Source: Nodosilinea sp. FACHB-141 (GTDB lineage: Bacteria > Cyanobacteriota > Cyanobacteriia > Phormidesmidales > Phormidesmidaceae). Taken from it: a DNA stretch of 64,000 bases. Position 1 is the stretch's first letter. Each line of letters starts with the position of its first letter. A program made the translations under genes and the position numbers. The stretch is from NCBI RefSeq assembly GCF_014696135.1, contig NZ_JACJPP010000013.1, forward strand, positions 124,001 through 188,000, given 5' to 3'. This document shows, piece by piece, positions 8,514-18,084 of the stretch. The notes beneath the pieces were generated by a model that saw nothing but the letters and a program-made list of their open reading frames with translations, was not told where the DNA came from and ran no database searches.

Positions 8514-9710
8514 ATGACCCTGGCCCAGCCTTCCCACAACAAAGCTAAAGCCCTCCGCCCCGGGGCCACCCGCCCCGCCAAAGAACTCTGTAGCGAGTGC
8601 GGCTTCTGCGATACCTACTACATTCACTACGTCAAAGAGGCCTGCGCCTTTCTCAACCAGCAGTTCCCTACCCTAGAGCAGCAGACCCACGGGCGCAGCC
8701 GCGATCTAGAGGCTGAGAACGATGTCTACTTTGGCGTGCACCAGGACATGATGGCCGCCCGCAAGCAGCAGCCCATCGAGGGAGCACAGTGGACCGGTAT
8801 CGTGAGTACCATTGCCATTGAAATGCTGACCAAAGGGTTGGTAGAAGGGGTGGTGTGCGTTCAGAATACGGAGAGCGATCGCTTCCAGCCCCAGCCAGTC
8901 CTCGCTACCACCCCCGAAGAAATCTTGGCAGCGCGGGTCAATAAGCCCACCCTGTCGCCTAACCTATCCGTCTTAGAACAGGTGGAGCGATCGGGCATGA
9001 AGCGCCTGCTGGTGATTGGCGTCGGCTGCCAAATTCAAGCATTGCGGGCGGTGGAAAAGCAGTTGGGTCTAGAGCAGCTCTACGTGCTGGGCACCCCCTG
9101 TGTCGATAACGTCAGCCGCGCCGGGCTACAAAAGTTTCTCGAAACCACCAGCCGATCGCCCGACACTGTAGTCCACTACGAATTCATGCAGGATTTTCGG
9201 GTGCACTTCAAGCACGAAGATGGCTCTACCGAAACGGTGCCCTTCTTTGGCCTCAAGACCAACCAGCTCAAGGACGTGTTTGCCCCCTCCTGCATGAGCT
9301 GTTTTGACTATGTGAACGGCTTGGCTGATTTAGTCGTGGGCTACATGGGTGCCCCCTTCGGCTGGCAGTGGATCGTGGTGCGCAACGATCGCGGCCAGGC
9401 CATGCTCGACACCGTCATGGATCAGCTCGACACCCAGCCAGTGATGTCGGTGGGCGATCGCAAGGCCGCCGTACAGCAGAGCATCCCTGCCTATGACAAG
9501 GCTGTTACCCTGCCCATGTGGGCGGCCAAGCTGATGGGTGTCGTGATCGAGCGCATTGGCCCCAAAGGGCTAGAGTACGCCCGCTTTTCGATCGATTCCC
9601 ACTTCACCCGCAACTATCTCTACGTCAAGCGCAACTATCCGCAAAAGCTGGCTGCCCACGTGCCCGAGTTTGCCAAGCGCATTGTCAGTCAGTACAAGCT
9701 GCCCGATTGA
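8514..9710 (+). CDS. bciB: Ferredoxin-dependent 3,8-divinyl chlorophyllide 8-vinyl reductase, BciB type
   Basis: A 398-residue member of the coenzyme F420 hydrogenase/dehydrogenase beta-subunit family. It matches the cyanobacterial BciB group, which reduces the 8-vinyl group of divinyl (proto)chlorophyllide in chlorophyll a synthesis using reduced ferredoxin. The N-terminal cluster-ligand segment is CSECGFCDTYYIHYV. Further cysteines lie in GVGCQIQAL, TPCVDNVS and CMSCFDYVNGLADLVVGYMG, consistent with [4Fe-4S] and FAD binding. Related paralogues (7-hydroxymethyl chlorophyll reductase) are close in sequence, so a phylogeny would confirm the call. It stands alone, with a strong hairpin after it. 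Confidence 0.88.
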   Translation: MTLAQPSHNKAKALRPGATRPAKELCSECGFCDTYYIHYVKEACAFLNQQFPTLEQQTHGRSRDLEAENDVYFGVHQDMMAARKQQPIEGAQWTGIVSTIAIEMLTKGLVEGVVCVQNTESDRFQPQPVLATTPEEILAARVNKPTLSPNLSVLEQVERSGMKRLLVIGVGCQIQALRAVEKQLGLEQLYVLGTPCVDNVSRAGLQKFLETTSRSPDTVVHYEFMQDFRVHFKHEDGSTETVPFFGLKTNQLKDVFAPSCMSCFDYVNGLADLVVGYMGAPFGWQWIVVRNDRGQAMLDTVMDQLDTQPVMSVGDRKAAVQQSIPAYDKAVTLPMWAAKLMGVVIERIGPKGLEYARFSIDSHFTRNYLYVKRNYPQKLAAHVPEFAKRIVSQYKLPD

Positions 9711-9719
9711 TTTGCAGGC

Positions 9720-9751
9720 AAAAAGGGGCGGCGCGATGATCGCGCCGCCCC
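9720..9751 (-). terminator. Strong hairpin terminator for ftsH, shared with bciB
   Basis: GGGGCGGCGCGAT at 9725-9737 pairs perfectly with ATCGCGCCGCCCC at 9739-9751. Read leftward, the stem is followed at once by TTTT, a canonical intrinsic terminator for the minus-strand ftsH gene. Read rightward, the same stem lies just after bciB without a U-run and would act at most weakly there. Confidence 0.85.
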
Positions 9752-9786
9752 CATTGATAAAACATCCCTAGCGGGCTTGAGACTTT

Positions 9787-11556
9787 CTACACTACGCTAT
9801 TGCCCTGGGCCAACCAGGCTTTTAACTCCGCAGGAGCCTGAGCCTGAGCTAAAACTGCCTTGAGCTGTTCACCATCTAGCACCTCTGTTTCAAGCAGCGT
9901 TTGCGTGGCAGACTCCAACAGCCCCCGATTGAGCTGAAGAATCGCCAGCGCCACCGTGCGAGCACCATTGAGCAGCAAATTCACCTGGCGATCGATTTCA
10001 GTAGCCACTTCGGGGCTAGTCACCCGCCTGTCGCTACCCCCATCTAAAAACTGAGCCGAGGCTTTAGCAAAGGCCACCGGCCCGAGGCTGGCACTCATGC
10101 CGTACTCGGTCACCGCTTTCTCAGCCAGGTCGGTTGCTTTTTGAATGTCGTCGCTAGCGCCAGTGGAAACCTTGCCAAAGACAATTTCCTCAGCGGCGCG
10201 TCCCCCCAACAGAGTGGCGAGTTGGCCCCGTAATTCGTCTTCGAGCATCAAAAAGCGGTCATTCTCGGGCATTTGCATGGTGTAGCCCAGAGCTCCTAGC
10301 CCCCGCGGCACAATCGAAATTTTGGTAACCCGGTTGCCGCCCGGTACCAGTGCTCCCACCAGGGCGTGGCCCACTTCGTGGTAAGCCACGGTCTGCCGCT
10401 CCATTGGAGTGAGCACTCTAGACCGCTTCTCTAGCCCGGCAATCACCCGCTCAATGGCTTCCATAAAATCGGTCATTAGCACCGCTTGACGGTTGTGGCG
10501 GGCGGCCATCAGCGCCGCTTCGTTAACTAAATTGGCCAAATCGGCACCAGCGAAACCAGCGGTTTGACCCGCGATTTCTGCCAAGTTCACGTCTTCACCA
10601 AGGACGACAGCCCGACCGTGAACCTGCAAAATCTCTAACCGGCCGCTCTTGTCTGGGCGGTCGACCAGTACTTGACGGTCAAAACGGCCTGGGCGGCGCA
10701 AGGCTGGATCTAGGGTTTCGGGGCGGTTAGTGGCAGCAATTACAATCACACCGTCATTGCCGTCAAAGCCATCCATCTCGGTCAGCAGCTGATTCAGGGT
10801 TTGCTCACGCTCGTCATTGCCGCCCACAGGGTTGCCGCCACGGGTTTTACCGACAGCATCCAGCTCGTCAATAAACACAATGCAGGGCGCTTGGCGCTTG
10901 GCCTTGTTGAACAGATCGCGCACCCGTGAAGCACCAACCCCCACAAACATTTCCACAAACTCCGAGCCCGCCATGCTGAGGAAAGGCACACCCGCCTCGC
11001 CAGCAACGGCTTTGGCTAGCAGAGTTTTGCCTGTGCCCGGAGGGCCTACCAGCAGCACCCCTTTAGGAATTTTTGCTCCCAGTTTGCGGTACTTGTCACC
11101 GTTGGCTAAAAAGTCGACCACCTCTTGCAGTTCCTGCTTGGCCTCGTCTACCCCAGCCACATCGGCAAAGGTGACACCAGTCTTGCTCTTGCTATAGCTG
11201 CGGACCTTACTCTTGCCCATGCCCACAGCGGTGCCAACCCCGCCACCCGCGCTGCTAAATTTTGCGGCCAGGGCCAAGGCTCCAACCAGCAGACCTGACG
11301 AAATAATCAACCCCGCGATGCTCGCTGGCGGTAAAGGTTCAGGAGCAATGGTGATTTGCACCCCCTGACTTTTGAGCTTGCTGATCACCTCATCCGTAGA
11401 CCCGACTGGTTGCGTAGTGTAGCGGCGACGGCCAAATTCAGGCTTGAGGGTATAGTCAATGCGATCGCGCTCGATCGTCACCCGCTGCACCTGGGCATCG
11501 TTGACCTGCTCCACAAAGGTGCTGTAGACCGACTGCAAGGGGGTTTCCGTTTTCAT
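9787..11556 (-). CDS. ftsH: FtsH-family AAA+ zinc metalloprotease lacking the first membrane helix
   Basis: A 589-residue membrane-bound protease for quality control; cyanobacterial FtsH complexes degrade damaged photosystem and other membrane proteins. Walker A GPPGTGKT lies near residue 172, Walker [12 protein letters not shown] follows, and the zinc site HEVGH is near residue 391. Core phrases such as [10 protein letters not shown] and [17 protein letters not shown] resemble the Synechocystis Sll1463 (FtsH4-type) branch from memory. FtsH normally has two N-terminal membrane helices around a lumenal domain. Here the protein opens directly with the lumenal-type domain ([19 protein letters not shown]), and only one helix is visible (~78-99, [19 protein letters not shown]). 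The ATG at 11556 has AGGA at normal spacing; upstream frames encode no helix. It ends at the hairpin terminator shared with bciB. Confidence 0.93.
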   Translation of the reverse strand: MKTETPLQSVYSTFVEQVNDAQVQRVTIERDRIDYTLKPEFGRRRYTTQPVGSTDEVISKLKSQGVQITIAPEPLPPASIAGLIISSGLLVGALALAAKFSSAGGGVGTAVGMGKSKVRSYSKSKTGVTFADVAGVDEAKQELQEVVDFLANGDKYRKLGAKIPKGVLLVGPPGTGKTLLAKAVAGEAGVPFLSMAGSEFVEMFVGVGASRVRDLFNKAKRQAPCIVFIDELDAVGKTRGGNPVGGNDEREQTLNQLLTEMDGFDGNDGVIVIAATNRPETLDPALRRPGRFDRQVLVDRPDKSGRLEILQVHGRAVVLGEDVNLAEIAGQTAGFAGADLANLVNEAALMAARHNRQAVLMTDFMEAIERVIAGLEKRSRVLTPMERQTVAYHEVGHALVGALVPGGNRVTKISIVPRGLGALGYTMQMPENDRFLMLEDELRGQLATLLGGRAAEEIVFGKVSTGASDDIQKATDLAEKAVTEYGMSASLGPVAFAKASAQFLDGGSDRRVTSPEVATEIDRQVNLLLNGARTVALAILQLNRGLLESATQTLLETEVLDGEQLKAVLAQAQAPAELKAWLAQGNSVV

Positions 11557-12435
11557 GGGGCAAGTCCTATAAGATAGGGGCGAATTCAAAGGTGCGAGGC
11601 GCTGGGGAAGCTCCCTGCCAACCGCTCACTGTCTTGATTTTGCAGTACATAACCTTCGCCCTTCCAGAGGGGGAAACGCCCCAAGCTAGCAGTAGTTACC
11701 GAAGGGCCAATCGTTAGCTGTACGGTGCTTACGACCTTTCTTAGACGATTGCCGTACTCCCTATGGACAAGCAGCGCAACGCTCGGCCCAGAATCAGCGT
11801 TACCTCCCCCCCAACCAAGGTTGATATGGTTCACGCGAAGGGAGGTCCGTCACCTACAAAAGGTTGGGAACTAGAAACCACCTAAGCCAGGAACCCAGCA
11901 ACCTCAGCACTGGTCTCGAAGCCTATGCATACATATCTGGCCAAGATGGCTGGTACAGCTCCATAGCCATCTACGTATTTGGCTAGTGTTGGCATAAAAA
12001 AGTTACTCAGATCCTATTAAGTATCGAAAAAATACTCAGTACACAATATGAAGTTCTCACTAAGATGGAGGCCTGAGGTGCACATCCCTAAGCTTACCTA
12101 TTGGTCCCTGGCATACTTGGAGAACAGTTAAAGACATAGCAGGCGATCGCCGTAGTCGTCCTAGCGACTTTACAACCGTGATCGCTTGGCTACAATAGCT
12201 GGGTATTTTAGTAGGTAAACGTTGGTCACTTCCGTAGAAGTGCCCTCGACGTTGACTGGCTATTACCAAAAGCCAATGGAGCACCCCTGTTTTCATCCTA
12301 GGCGTAGCGGCCCTAACTAGGCACTTGATCGCGCTTTAGGCTCATTTATTTGTTGCTGTAAGGTTTAGCCTCCAACCTAAGCCTTACCCCACGCGCGTTA
12401 TCAGTTTTGTTGTTCGGCATATCGGTCTTAGAAAC
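11557..12435. other. Long intergenic region, ftsH / hpsA
   Basis: About 880 bases between the divergent ftsH and hpsA genes. Short reading frames exist on the minus strand, but they have no recognisable product and look like chance. Base composition is more AT-rich than in the genes, especially 11960-12060. No tRNA, repeat array or transposase remnant is seen. It must hold the hpsA promoter; I could not identify its boxes. Confidence 0.4.
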
Positions 12436-15400
12436 ATGAGTCGTCATCTACTGCGAAAGGCTTTGCGGCTTCCTCAGGCAGCAATTAAGCGATTAGTTAC
12501 CGGGCTGCTACAACTTGTGCTTTTGGCTAACCGACCGGCCCGTTTAGCCCGGTCAGGTTTTGTGCTGCCTACCACGGTGTTGTTAGTGCTTATGGTGGTG
12601 CTCACCGCCACCGCTCTTACCTATCGCTCTTTTACCCGCAGCGATATGGCCATCTCCCAGCGTGAGCAGCAGGTCATTTCAAATGCTGCAACGCCTGCCA
12701 TCGACCGGGCCAAAGCCAAGATTGAGTTTTTGTTTCAGACCGATAACCGATTTCCCAGTGGGGTGCCCGCCAGCGACATTCTGGCCGACCTCATGCTCAT
12801 CACCAACACCTATGCAGGCTATACAGGCCGCGTGTCCCGCCTGCCGGGTGCCAACGATCCTTACACTCTTCCCGACGAAACCCGGGTTGACATCAATGAT
12901 GATGGTGAGTTAGACAACGCCTGGTCATTTAACATCGACCTCAATGGCGATGGCACGGTTGCCGCCAACGAACTAGTTGTCTACTCAATTCTGGTCGACG
13001 ACCAAGGGCCAAAAGCCACTACTACCACCCGCATTGATGGCCCCGTCAACCAGGCCAAAGCCAATGCCTTAGTAACCCGCACCGGGCCTCTAGCCACTAC
13101 CGAAGCTAGCGCGGCCTGTGCCGGTGCGCTGGCAGAGGGCGGTTGGCAGGTAGTGCAGCAGGGCAACAACTCAACCCTGCAAAAGAACTTTCAGGTCAAC
13201 GCTTTTGTTGCCAACCTCAACGATGCCAACCGCACCTTTGAGACTTTAGAGTTTCAGCAGTCGCGTACTGCCGCTCGGGCCAATAAGTGGGGTGCCTGGT
13301 TCCGCTACGACTTGGACGTATCCCCTTTTCCAGAATTTAACTGGAATGGCGCCATGCACACCGATGGCAACTTTTTCACCTTTGCGCCTGGTGGCACTGG
13401 CGCTGGCCGCGGCTATCGCGCCCATATGGTCAGCTCTCATAACTCCTGTCTCTATAGCCAGGAAGCCTCAGAAATTTCACTGTCTGAACTCGACCTCAAC
13501 GGCGATGGTAGGGGTGTACCAGGTACTGTAGTCAACGGTCAACAAGAGTTTCAGGGACAGGCCGTTCGAGGCACCATGCGCGACGATGACACACCTGCCG
13601 GCAATAACTCCCTTATCCACGTGTGGAATGGTGCTGGCGTGGCTGCCAAAATTGACCTCAGCCTCACCAATGCGACCGACTCTGTCAGAACTAACGCTTT
13701 AGATAACACCGTCCGTCCATCTGACGTGGCGATGAACCCCCTGGCGCTGTTTACTCGCGACGTCACCGAGCATATCAACCCCGGAGTTTGGCAGCGCGAT
13801 CCTAACTGGGATGACGCTTCCGCGGATGACTTCAAAACTCGCCAACGCATCATCAACGATCAGGTCGTTCGTCCCTTCGTAGACGACTTCTACCGGGCCG
13901 ACAATCGCTGGGGGCCAAAACCCCGCTACGACAGCCGTGACACTACCCTGGATGTCACCAATAACTCAGCCACCATCGGCGATCGCATCAATGGCCTAGG
14001 TCGGCTCACCGATACAGACAATGGCCTCGATGGTTATTGGGAGCGCCAGGCAACCTCGACCGGCATGCGCCTGATTGTGGGCCAGCGCCTGGAGCTGGGC
14101 AATGCCAACACATGGAACTCCAGCCCCGTTGGTGCGGCCCCAGCCGCTGACAACGGCGCAGACCCGCTCTACCCAGCGAAAATTAGACCCGCTGCCGACA
14201 ACCGATTTGGTCGTAGCCACGAATACTTACAGCGCAAATCCCTGCGCGACAACCTGGCCGCCGTCCAGGGCATGGTTGTCTACCACTATCAAATCAACAG
14301 CGGCACCTTCCCCGCCGCCTGCATGGCTACAACAGCCCACCCTGGTACAGCCCAAACCATTCTCAACAGCCGCACTTTCAATAACTACCCAGTTTCTACC
14401 ACGCGCCTGCGAGCCGATTTCTTAAACGGCACTGGCACCAACGGTTGGGAGTTTGCGCTTAACCCGGCCTTTGATACAGAAGGCGAATTTGCCACGCAGA
14501 TTGGCTCTGGTCAGCCCTTGGGTAAAGCCCTCAGAAACCTGGCCTACTTTGCGGGCGATCCCAAAGGGGGTGCTCCTTCGTTTAAGCCCGTGCAAGATGT
14601 AGCTGGTGCCGTTGGTGCTGAAGTGCATCCGGCTCCCTACTTCAACATGTGGGGCGACTTCTCCCCGCTGCGGCGCGTCTTTGTCGAATATCTTGATGCG
14701 GGTACAGCCTACGCCAACCTCAGCCCCGCTGACAAAGCCACCCTGCACAGCGCCGCATGCACCATTAGCCTGCTGGCCTACAACATCCAGAGCGACTACC
14801 TAGAAGCTCGTGCCCTAGCTAGTAGCGATATCAACGTCAACTTCCAAAACATCGGCTCTCAAATGAGAAACGCGCTGTTTCGGATTAACAACTATGTGAG
14901 TCGTGTCGGTGCTGACGACCCGACTGTTAGAGGCACCAGTGTATCGGCACTGTTTGCTCTGATGGGTAAAAGCAGAGACTGGGTAGACAAAGACCCTAAC
15001 TCAAGCTGTGAAAACGGCCTTACTGATTCCGCTGGCTACCAAAAAGATTGTGACTTTGGCGAATATTTTGCCGAGTACACTCGTCAAGACTGGATCACAA
15101 TCCTTGGGAGCCAGGCTACTAACGCGACTCCGGCCGAAGTAGCAGCAATTGCGGATTTCGCCACAAAGATTGATTACTTGACCAGCACTATTCGCGATCG
15201 CGAACTGGGCTTTAGAAAAGGGTTGCCACAAACTTCCCTTGGCCCTACAACCATCGGGGGAAACAACGTAACTTGGGATCCAGCGACCGGCTACACAACT
15301 CCCATTAATCTGTTTGGCAGCAATAGCGCTCGCTTTAAGCTACAGTGCGACCCCAACTTCTTCGGTGAAACTGTCGCTGGTGGAAATGGTGGCGAAGACG

Positions 15401-17316
15401 ACGTTGGCATCTTTGGTTACATTGCCTGTAGCCAATCTACAGTTATGGATGTCCGCCACCCGTCGCTGTACTACCTGTTCCCATTGGCTGACCACGATCT
15501 CGATGGCGACGGCCGCACCCAGCAGCCCGATGGCACCGTTTTCTCCATCCTCCCTCAGCCTGCTGAAGAGTACATCACCAACCCCTACGTTCGCGCAGTC
15601 AACCCCCCTGGCTCTACCACAATTCTCTTCCGCCGGGTAGGCAGCGGTGCAGACCCCGTTGTTGATACCGACAACCTTGCCGCCGTACCCAAGTCGGCTA
15701 CCCCTGGCAGCTGGGCCGTACCTGCTGCCACTGCTACCGGGGCACCCACAGCCGCAAACATTAGCGATCAGGATCAAGCCTTCAAAATCCTTGGCCCTGG
15801 CGGTGCCGTCATTCGAGTTCCCTTCCTGGACAAAGGCGTCTACAACGGTCGCGAACAGCTCAATACTCGAGCATTAGATATTGACATTGAGGCGCTAACT
15901 ACCCGCACAACTCCTGGTGGTGACTTCTGGCTCTCGGCCAACCCCGACAACCGGGGCGAGGGCGTCGTCTACGCCTTTAGAGAAGACGCCGTGCGAGAAG
16001 ACGAAGTCACCCGACCCAAAAATGCCACGAACACTGTCACAGCAGCCTTCTGCCAAACACTTAATGGCTCTGCCCCTAGGCGCTTTAATATTGAAACCGA
16101 GGCCAACTGCCGCATGCGGGTTGAGCCAGGGACTACCCCTGTCTTTCAAGACCCACCCCTAACAGATGAGTTAATCAGCCTCAAACCCGTAGACTTCTAT
16201 GCCGATCCTCAGCGTCGGGCCCACGGCTTTAGGCTCCGCACTTTTAGCGGCTCCCCGGCAGACTTTAGCGGCACTAGCTTTGCCCGCCGGGTAGGTATGA
16301 CATTTGTTACCGACAACAGCGTCTACATTCAAGGAGACTTCAACCCCCACAGCACCACGGGTGGCGTTGGCAACATCATTGAGGAGTTTACCGACACCCT
16401 TTACAACAAAACCCCTGCCAACGCCTTTGGCCTGCCGTTCTACAACGCCCGAACGCAGGCTGAGCTGAACACCAGTACGTTTGCAACCCTCTCTGCAGAC
16501 CACTGGAGACCGGTAGAAATTTTGGCCGATGCCATCACCATTCTCTCTGGCTCCTTCAGAGACGGTGCCATAGAAGACGGCTTTGTTAGGGCTAGGCCAG
16601 CAACTCTCGGTGGTGCTACCTCGTCTTACATGAACCAAAACCGTCCTACGCTGAGCGCCGATCAAACAGGCTGGGTACGTGAGAGTGCTGCTGTGGTTGG
16701 AGGTGTTCCCGTTGCTCCGGTATGGATTGATCGCAATGGCACCTACTACCGCAGTAATGCTACTACTGGTACTCCAATTCAACCGTTCTACAGTCTCTAC
16801 GACAGCGCCAGTGCTTGGACAGATTTCACAACTTCTGACGACGATAGACGGAGAAACACACAAAGGGCTACTACAACCTTCGTCAATGCCACTTTTGTCA
16901 GCGGTCTGGTACCCCAGCGCCCTCAACAAAGCTACGGCGGTCTTCACAACTTTGTGCGCCTGCTAGAAGACTGGAACGACGATGTGGATCTACACATTGC
17001 TGGGTCGTTGATTCAGCTCAACTTCTCAACCAATGCCACAGGTCCCTTTGAGCATGATGCCTGGCACCCTACTCAAAACCCTGAAACCGCAGAACGGCTG
17101 GGCTATTACAAGCCGCCCAGTCGCCGCTGGGGCTACGATGTAGCTCTACTCTACGTGCCCCCAGCCCCTGCGGCTCGACGCTTCGTGAGCATTGGCACCC
17201 CCCGCAGCGAGTACTACCGCGAGCTGCCATCCGACGACCCATACATCGTTAACCTGCGCTGCGCAGAAGATGCTGCTGGTACAAGGCTGATGCCTAATTT
17301 CTGTACAAAAGCCTAA
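12436..17316 (+). CDS. hpsA: HpsA-like hormogonium polysaccharide secretion protein
   Basis: A 1626-residue protein matching the HpsA family. In Nostoc punctiforme hpsA is required for secretion of the polysaccharide used in gliding motility of hormogonia. Residues ~38-66 hold a pilin-like hydrophobic helix after a basic N-terminus (SGFVLPTTVLLVLMVVLTA), followed by RSDMAISQREQQVISNAATP and a very large extracytoplasmic domain. That domain carries several calcium-loop-like Asp clusters (DINDDGELDN, DLNGDGTVAANE, DLNGDGRG, DLDGDGRTQQPDG) and scattered cysteines. It heads a rightward run with hpsB, hpsC and a fourth pseudopilin at short spacing, the gene order of the Nostoc hpsABCD cluster. A surface or pilus-associated location is inferred. 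The glycosyltransferase genes hpsE-G are not adjacent. Confidence 0.88.
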   Translation: MSRHLLRKALRLPQAAIKRLVTGLLQLVLLANRPARLARSGFVLPTTVLLVLMVVLTATALTYRSFTRSDMAISQREQQVISNAATPAIDRAKAKIEFLFQTDNRFPSGVPASDILADLMLITNTYAGYTGRVSRLPGANDPYTLPDETRVDINDDGELDNAWSFNIDLNGDGTVAANELVVYSILVDDQGPKATTTTRIDGPVNQAKANALVTRTGPLATTEASAACAGALAEGGWQVVQQGNNSTLQKNFQVNAFVANLNDANRTFETLEFQQSRTAARANKWGAWFRYDLDVSPFPEFNWNGAMHTDGNFFTFAPGGTGAGRGYRAHMVSSHNSCLYSQEASEISLSELDLNGDGRGVPGTVVNGQQEFQGQAVRGTMRDDDTPAGNNSLIHVWNGAGVAAKIDLSLTNATDSVRTNALDNTVRPSDVAMNPLALFTRDVTEHINPGVWQRDPNWDDASADDFKTRQRIINDQVVRPFVDDFYRADNRWGPKPRYDSRDTTLDVTNNSATIGDRINGLGRLTDTDNGLDGYWERQATSTGMRLIVGQRLELGNANTWNSSPVGAAPAADNGADPLYPAKIRPAADNRFGRSHEYLQRKSLRDNLAAVQGMVVYHYQINSGTFPAACMATTAHPGTAQTILNSRTFNNYPVSTTRLRADFLNGTGTNGWEFALNPAFDTEGEFATQIGSGQPLGKALRNLAYFAGDPKGGAPSFKPVQDVAGAVGAEVHPAPYFNMWGDFSPLRRVFVEYLDAGTAYANLSPADKATLHSAACTISLLAYNIQSDYLEARALASSDINVNFQNIGSQMRNALFRINNYVSRVGADDPTVRGTSVSALFALMGKSRDWVDKDPNSSCENGLTDSAGYQKDCDFGEYFAEYTRQDWITILGSQATNATPAEVAAIADFATKIDYLTSTIRDRELGFRKGLPQTSLGPTTIGGNNVTWDPATGYTTPINLFGSNSARFKLQCDPNFFGETVAGGNGGEDDVGIFGYIACSQSTVMDVRHPSLYYLFPLADHDLDGDGRTQQPDGTVFSILPQPAEEYITNPYVRAVNPPGSTTILFRRVGSGADPVVDTDNLAAVPKSATPGSWAVPAATATGAPTAANISDQDQAFKILGPGGAVIRVPFLDKGVYNGREQLNTRALDIDIEALTTRTTPGGDFWLSANPDNRGEGVVYAFREDAVREDEVTRPKNATNTVTAAFCQTLNGSAPRRFNIETEANCRMRVEPGTTPVFQDPPLTDELISLKPVDFYADPQRRAHGFRLRTFSGSPADFSGTSFARRVGMTFVTDNSVYIQGDFNPHSTTGGVGNIIEEFTDTLYNKTPANAFGLPFYNARTQAELNTSTFATLSADHWRPVEILADAITILSGSFRDGAIEDGFVRARPATLGGATSSYMNQNRPTLSADQTGWVRESAAVVGGVPVAPVWIDRNGTYYRSNATTGTPIQPFYSLYDSASAWTDFTTSDDDRRRNTQRATTTFVNATFVSGLVPQRPQQSYGGLHNFVRLLEDWNDDVDLHIAGSLIQLNFSTNATGPFEHDAWHPTQNPETAERLGYYKPPSRRWGYDVALLYVPPAPAARRFVSIGTPRSEYYRELPSDDPYIVNLRCAEDAAGTRLMPNFCTKA

Positions 17317-17359
17317 CTAACAACTGCACCCGCACTGTGACACCAGGAGGCCGCACACC

Positions 17360-18046
17360 GTGATTACCAATCGACTCAAACGCCATCTTTACTGGGCTGG
17401 GGGGCGATTCCCAGCCCAAGGGCAGCAGGGTCTCACCCTGATTGAATGTCTAGTCGCCATTATTGTCGTGGGTTTGGTCAGCAGCGCCATTGCTCCTGCC
17501 CTGGTTATTTCGGTAGCCACTCGGGTACAGAGCCAAAAGGCAGAGCAGGCCCTAGAGCTAGCCCAGTCTGAAATCGATCGGGTGCGTCTACTCGTCGAGC
17601 GCGCTGAGGCCAATGATAGCAATCTGCCGCCCTCTACTCCCATCGCCGGTGCTAACCCAGACAGTAGGGTGGCTGAGGTGGCCGGGCCAACCTACGGTGC
17701 CCCTGTGGCTGCCCCCACTACGGCCTTTCAGACCCGTGCAGCTAGCCTCAACGGCAACCAGTTTGCCGTGCAGACCTACCGTACCCCAGGTCGATTTGTC
17801 GGCAGTGTACCCGTTACCTTTGGCATGGGCGTGCGGGTGTACGACTACGAAGCTGTGTTGACGGGCAGCGGCAACTTATCTAAAGACCCCGCTGCTCTAC
17901 GCATGGTTGATGGTGCAGGGCAGCGGGGCCGACGCCCTCTAGTTGCTCTTTACACCAATGTCACAGTGGGAGAGGGCGGTAATTCGCTGTGTCAATACAT
18001 TCAGCATCTCAATACTGCGGCTTCGGTGCCTACCGGCTGCAACTAA
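17360..18046 (+). CDS. hpsB: Pseudopilin HpsB-like
   Basis: A 228-residue type IV prepilin-like protein. A long basic leader ends at Gly24 (AQGQQG) before LTLIECLVAIIVVGLVSSAI, with Glu at mature position 5, as needed for prepilin peptidase cleavage and methylation. The rest is a soluble domain with no close match I can name. It starts at GTG with an AGGAGG ribosome site about nine bases upstream, 43 bases after hpsA. Position and type match HpsB, a minor pseudopilin of the hormogonium polysaccharide system; it is probably part of a pseudopilus-like secretion or motility apparatus. Confidence 0.82.
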   Translation: MITNRLKRHLYWAGGRFPAQGQQGLTLIECLVAIIVVGLVSSAIAPALVISVATRVQSQKAEQALELAQSEIDRVRLLVERAEANDSNLPPSTPIAGANPDSRVAEVAGPTYGAPVAAPTTAFQTRAASLNGNQFAVQTYRTPGRFVGSVPVTFGMGVRVYDYEAVLTGSGNLSKDPAALRMVDGAGQRGRRPLVALYTNVTVGEGGNSLCQYIQHLNTAASVPTGCN

Positions 18047-18084
18047 CTGTGCGATCTACAATCATCTCTTGAGGGTGACACCCT

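Noticed and set aside
11586-11834. Upstream frame that might supply the missing FtsH helix
   Set aside because: The 82-codon frame is not hydrophobic and its sequence does not resemble an FtsH N-terminus.
12060-12296. 78-codon minus-strand reading frame in the ftsH-hpsA gap
   Set aside because: Composition and translation look random, there is no ribosome site, and nothing recognisable is encoded.
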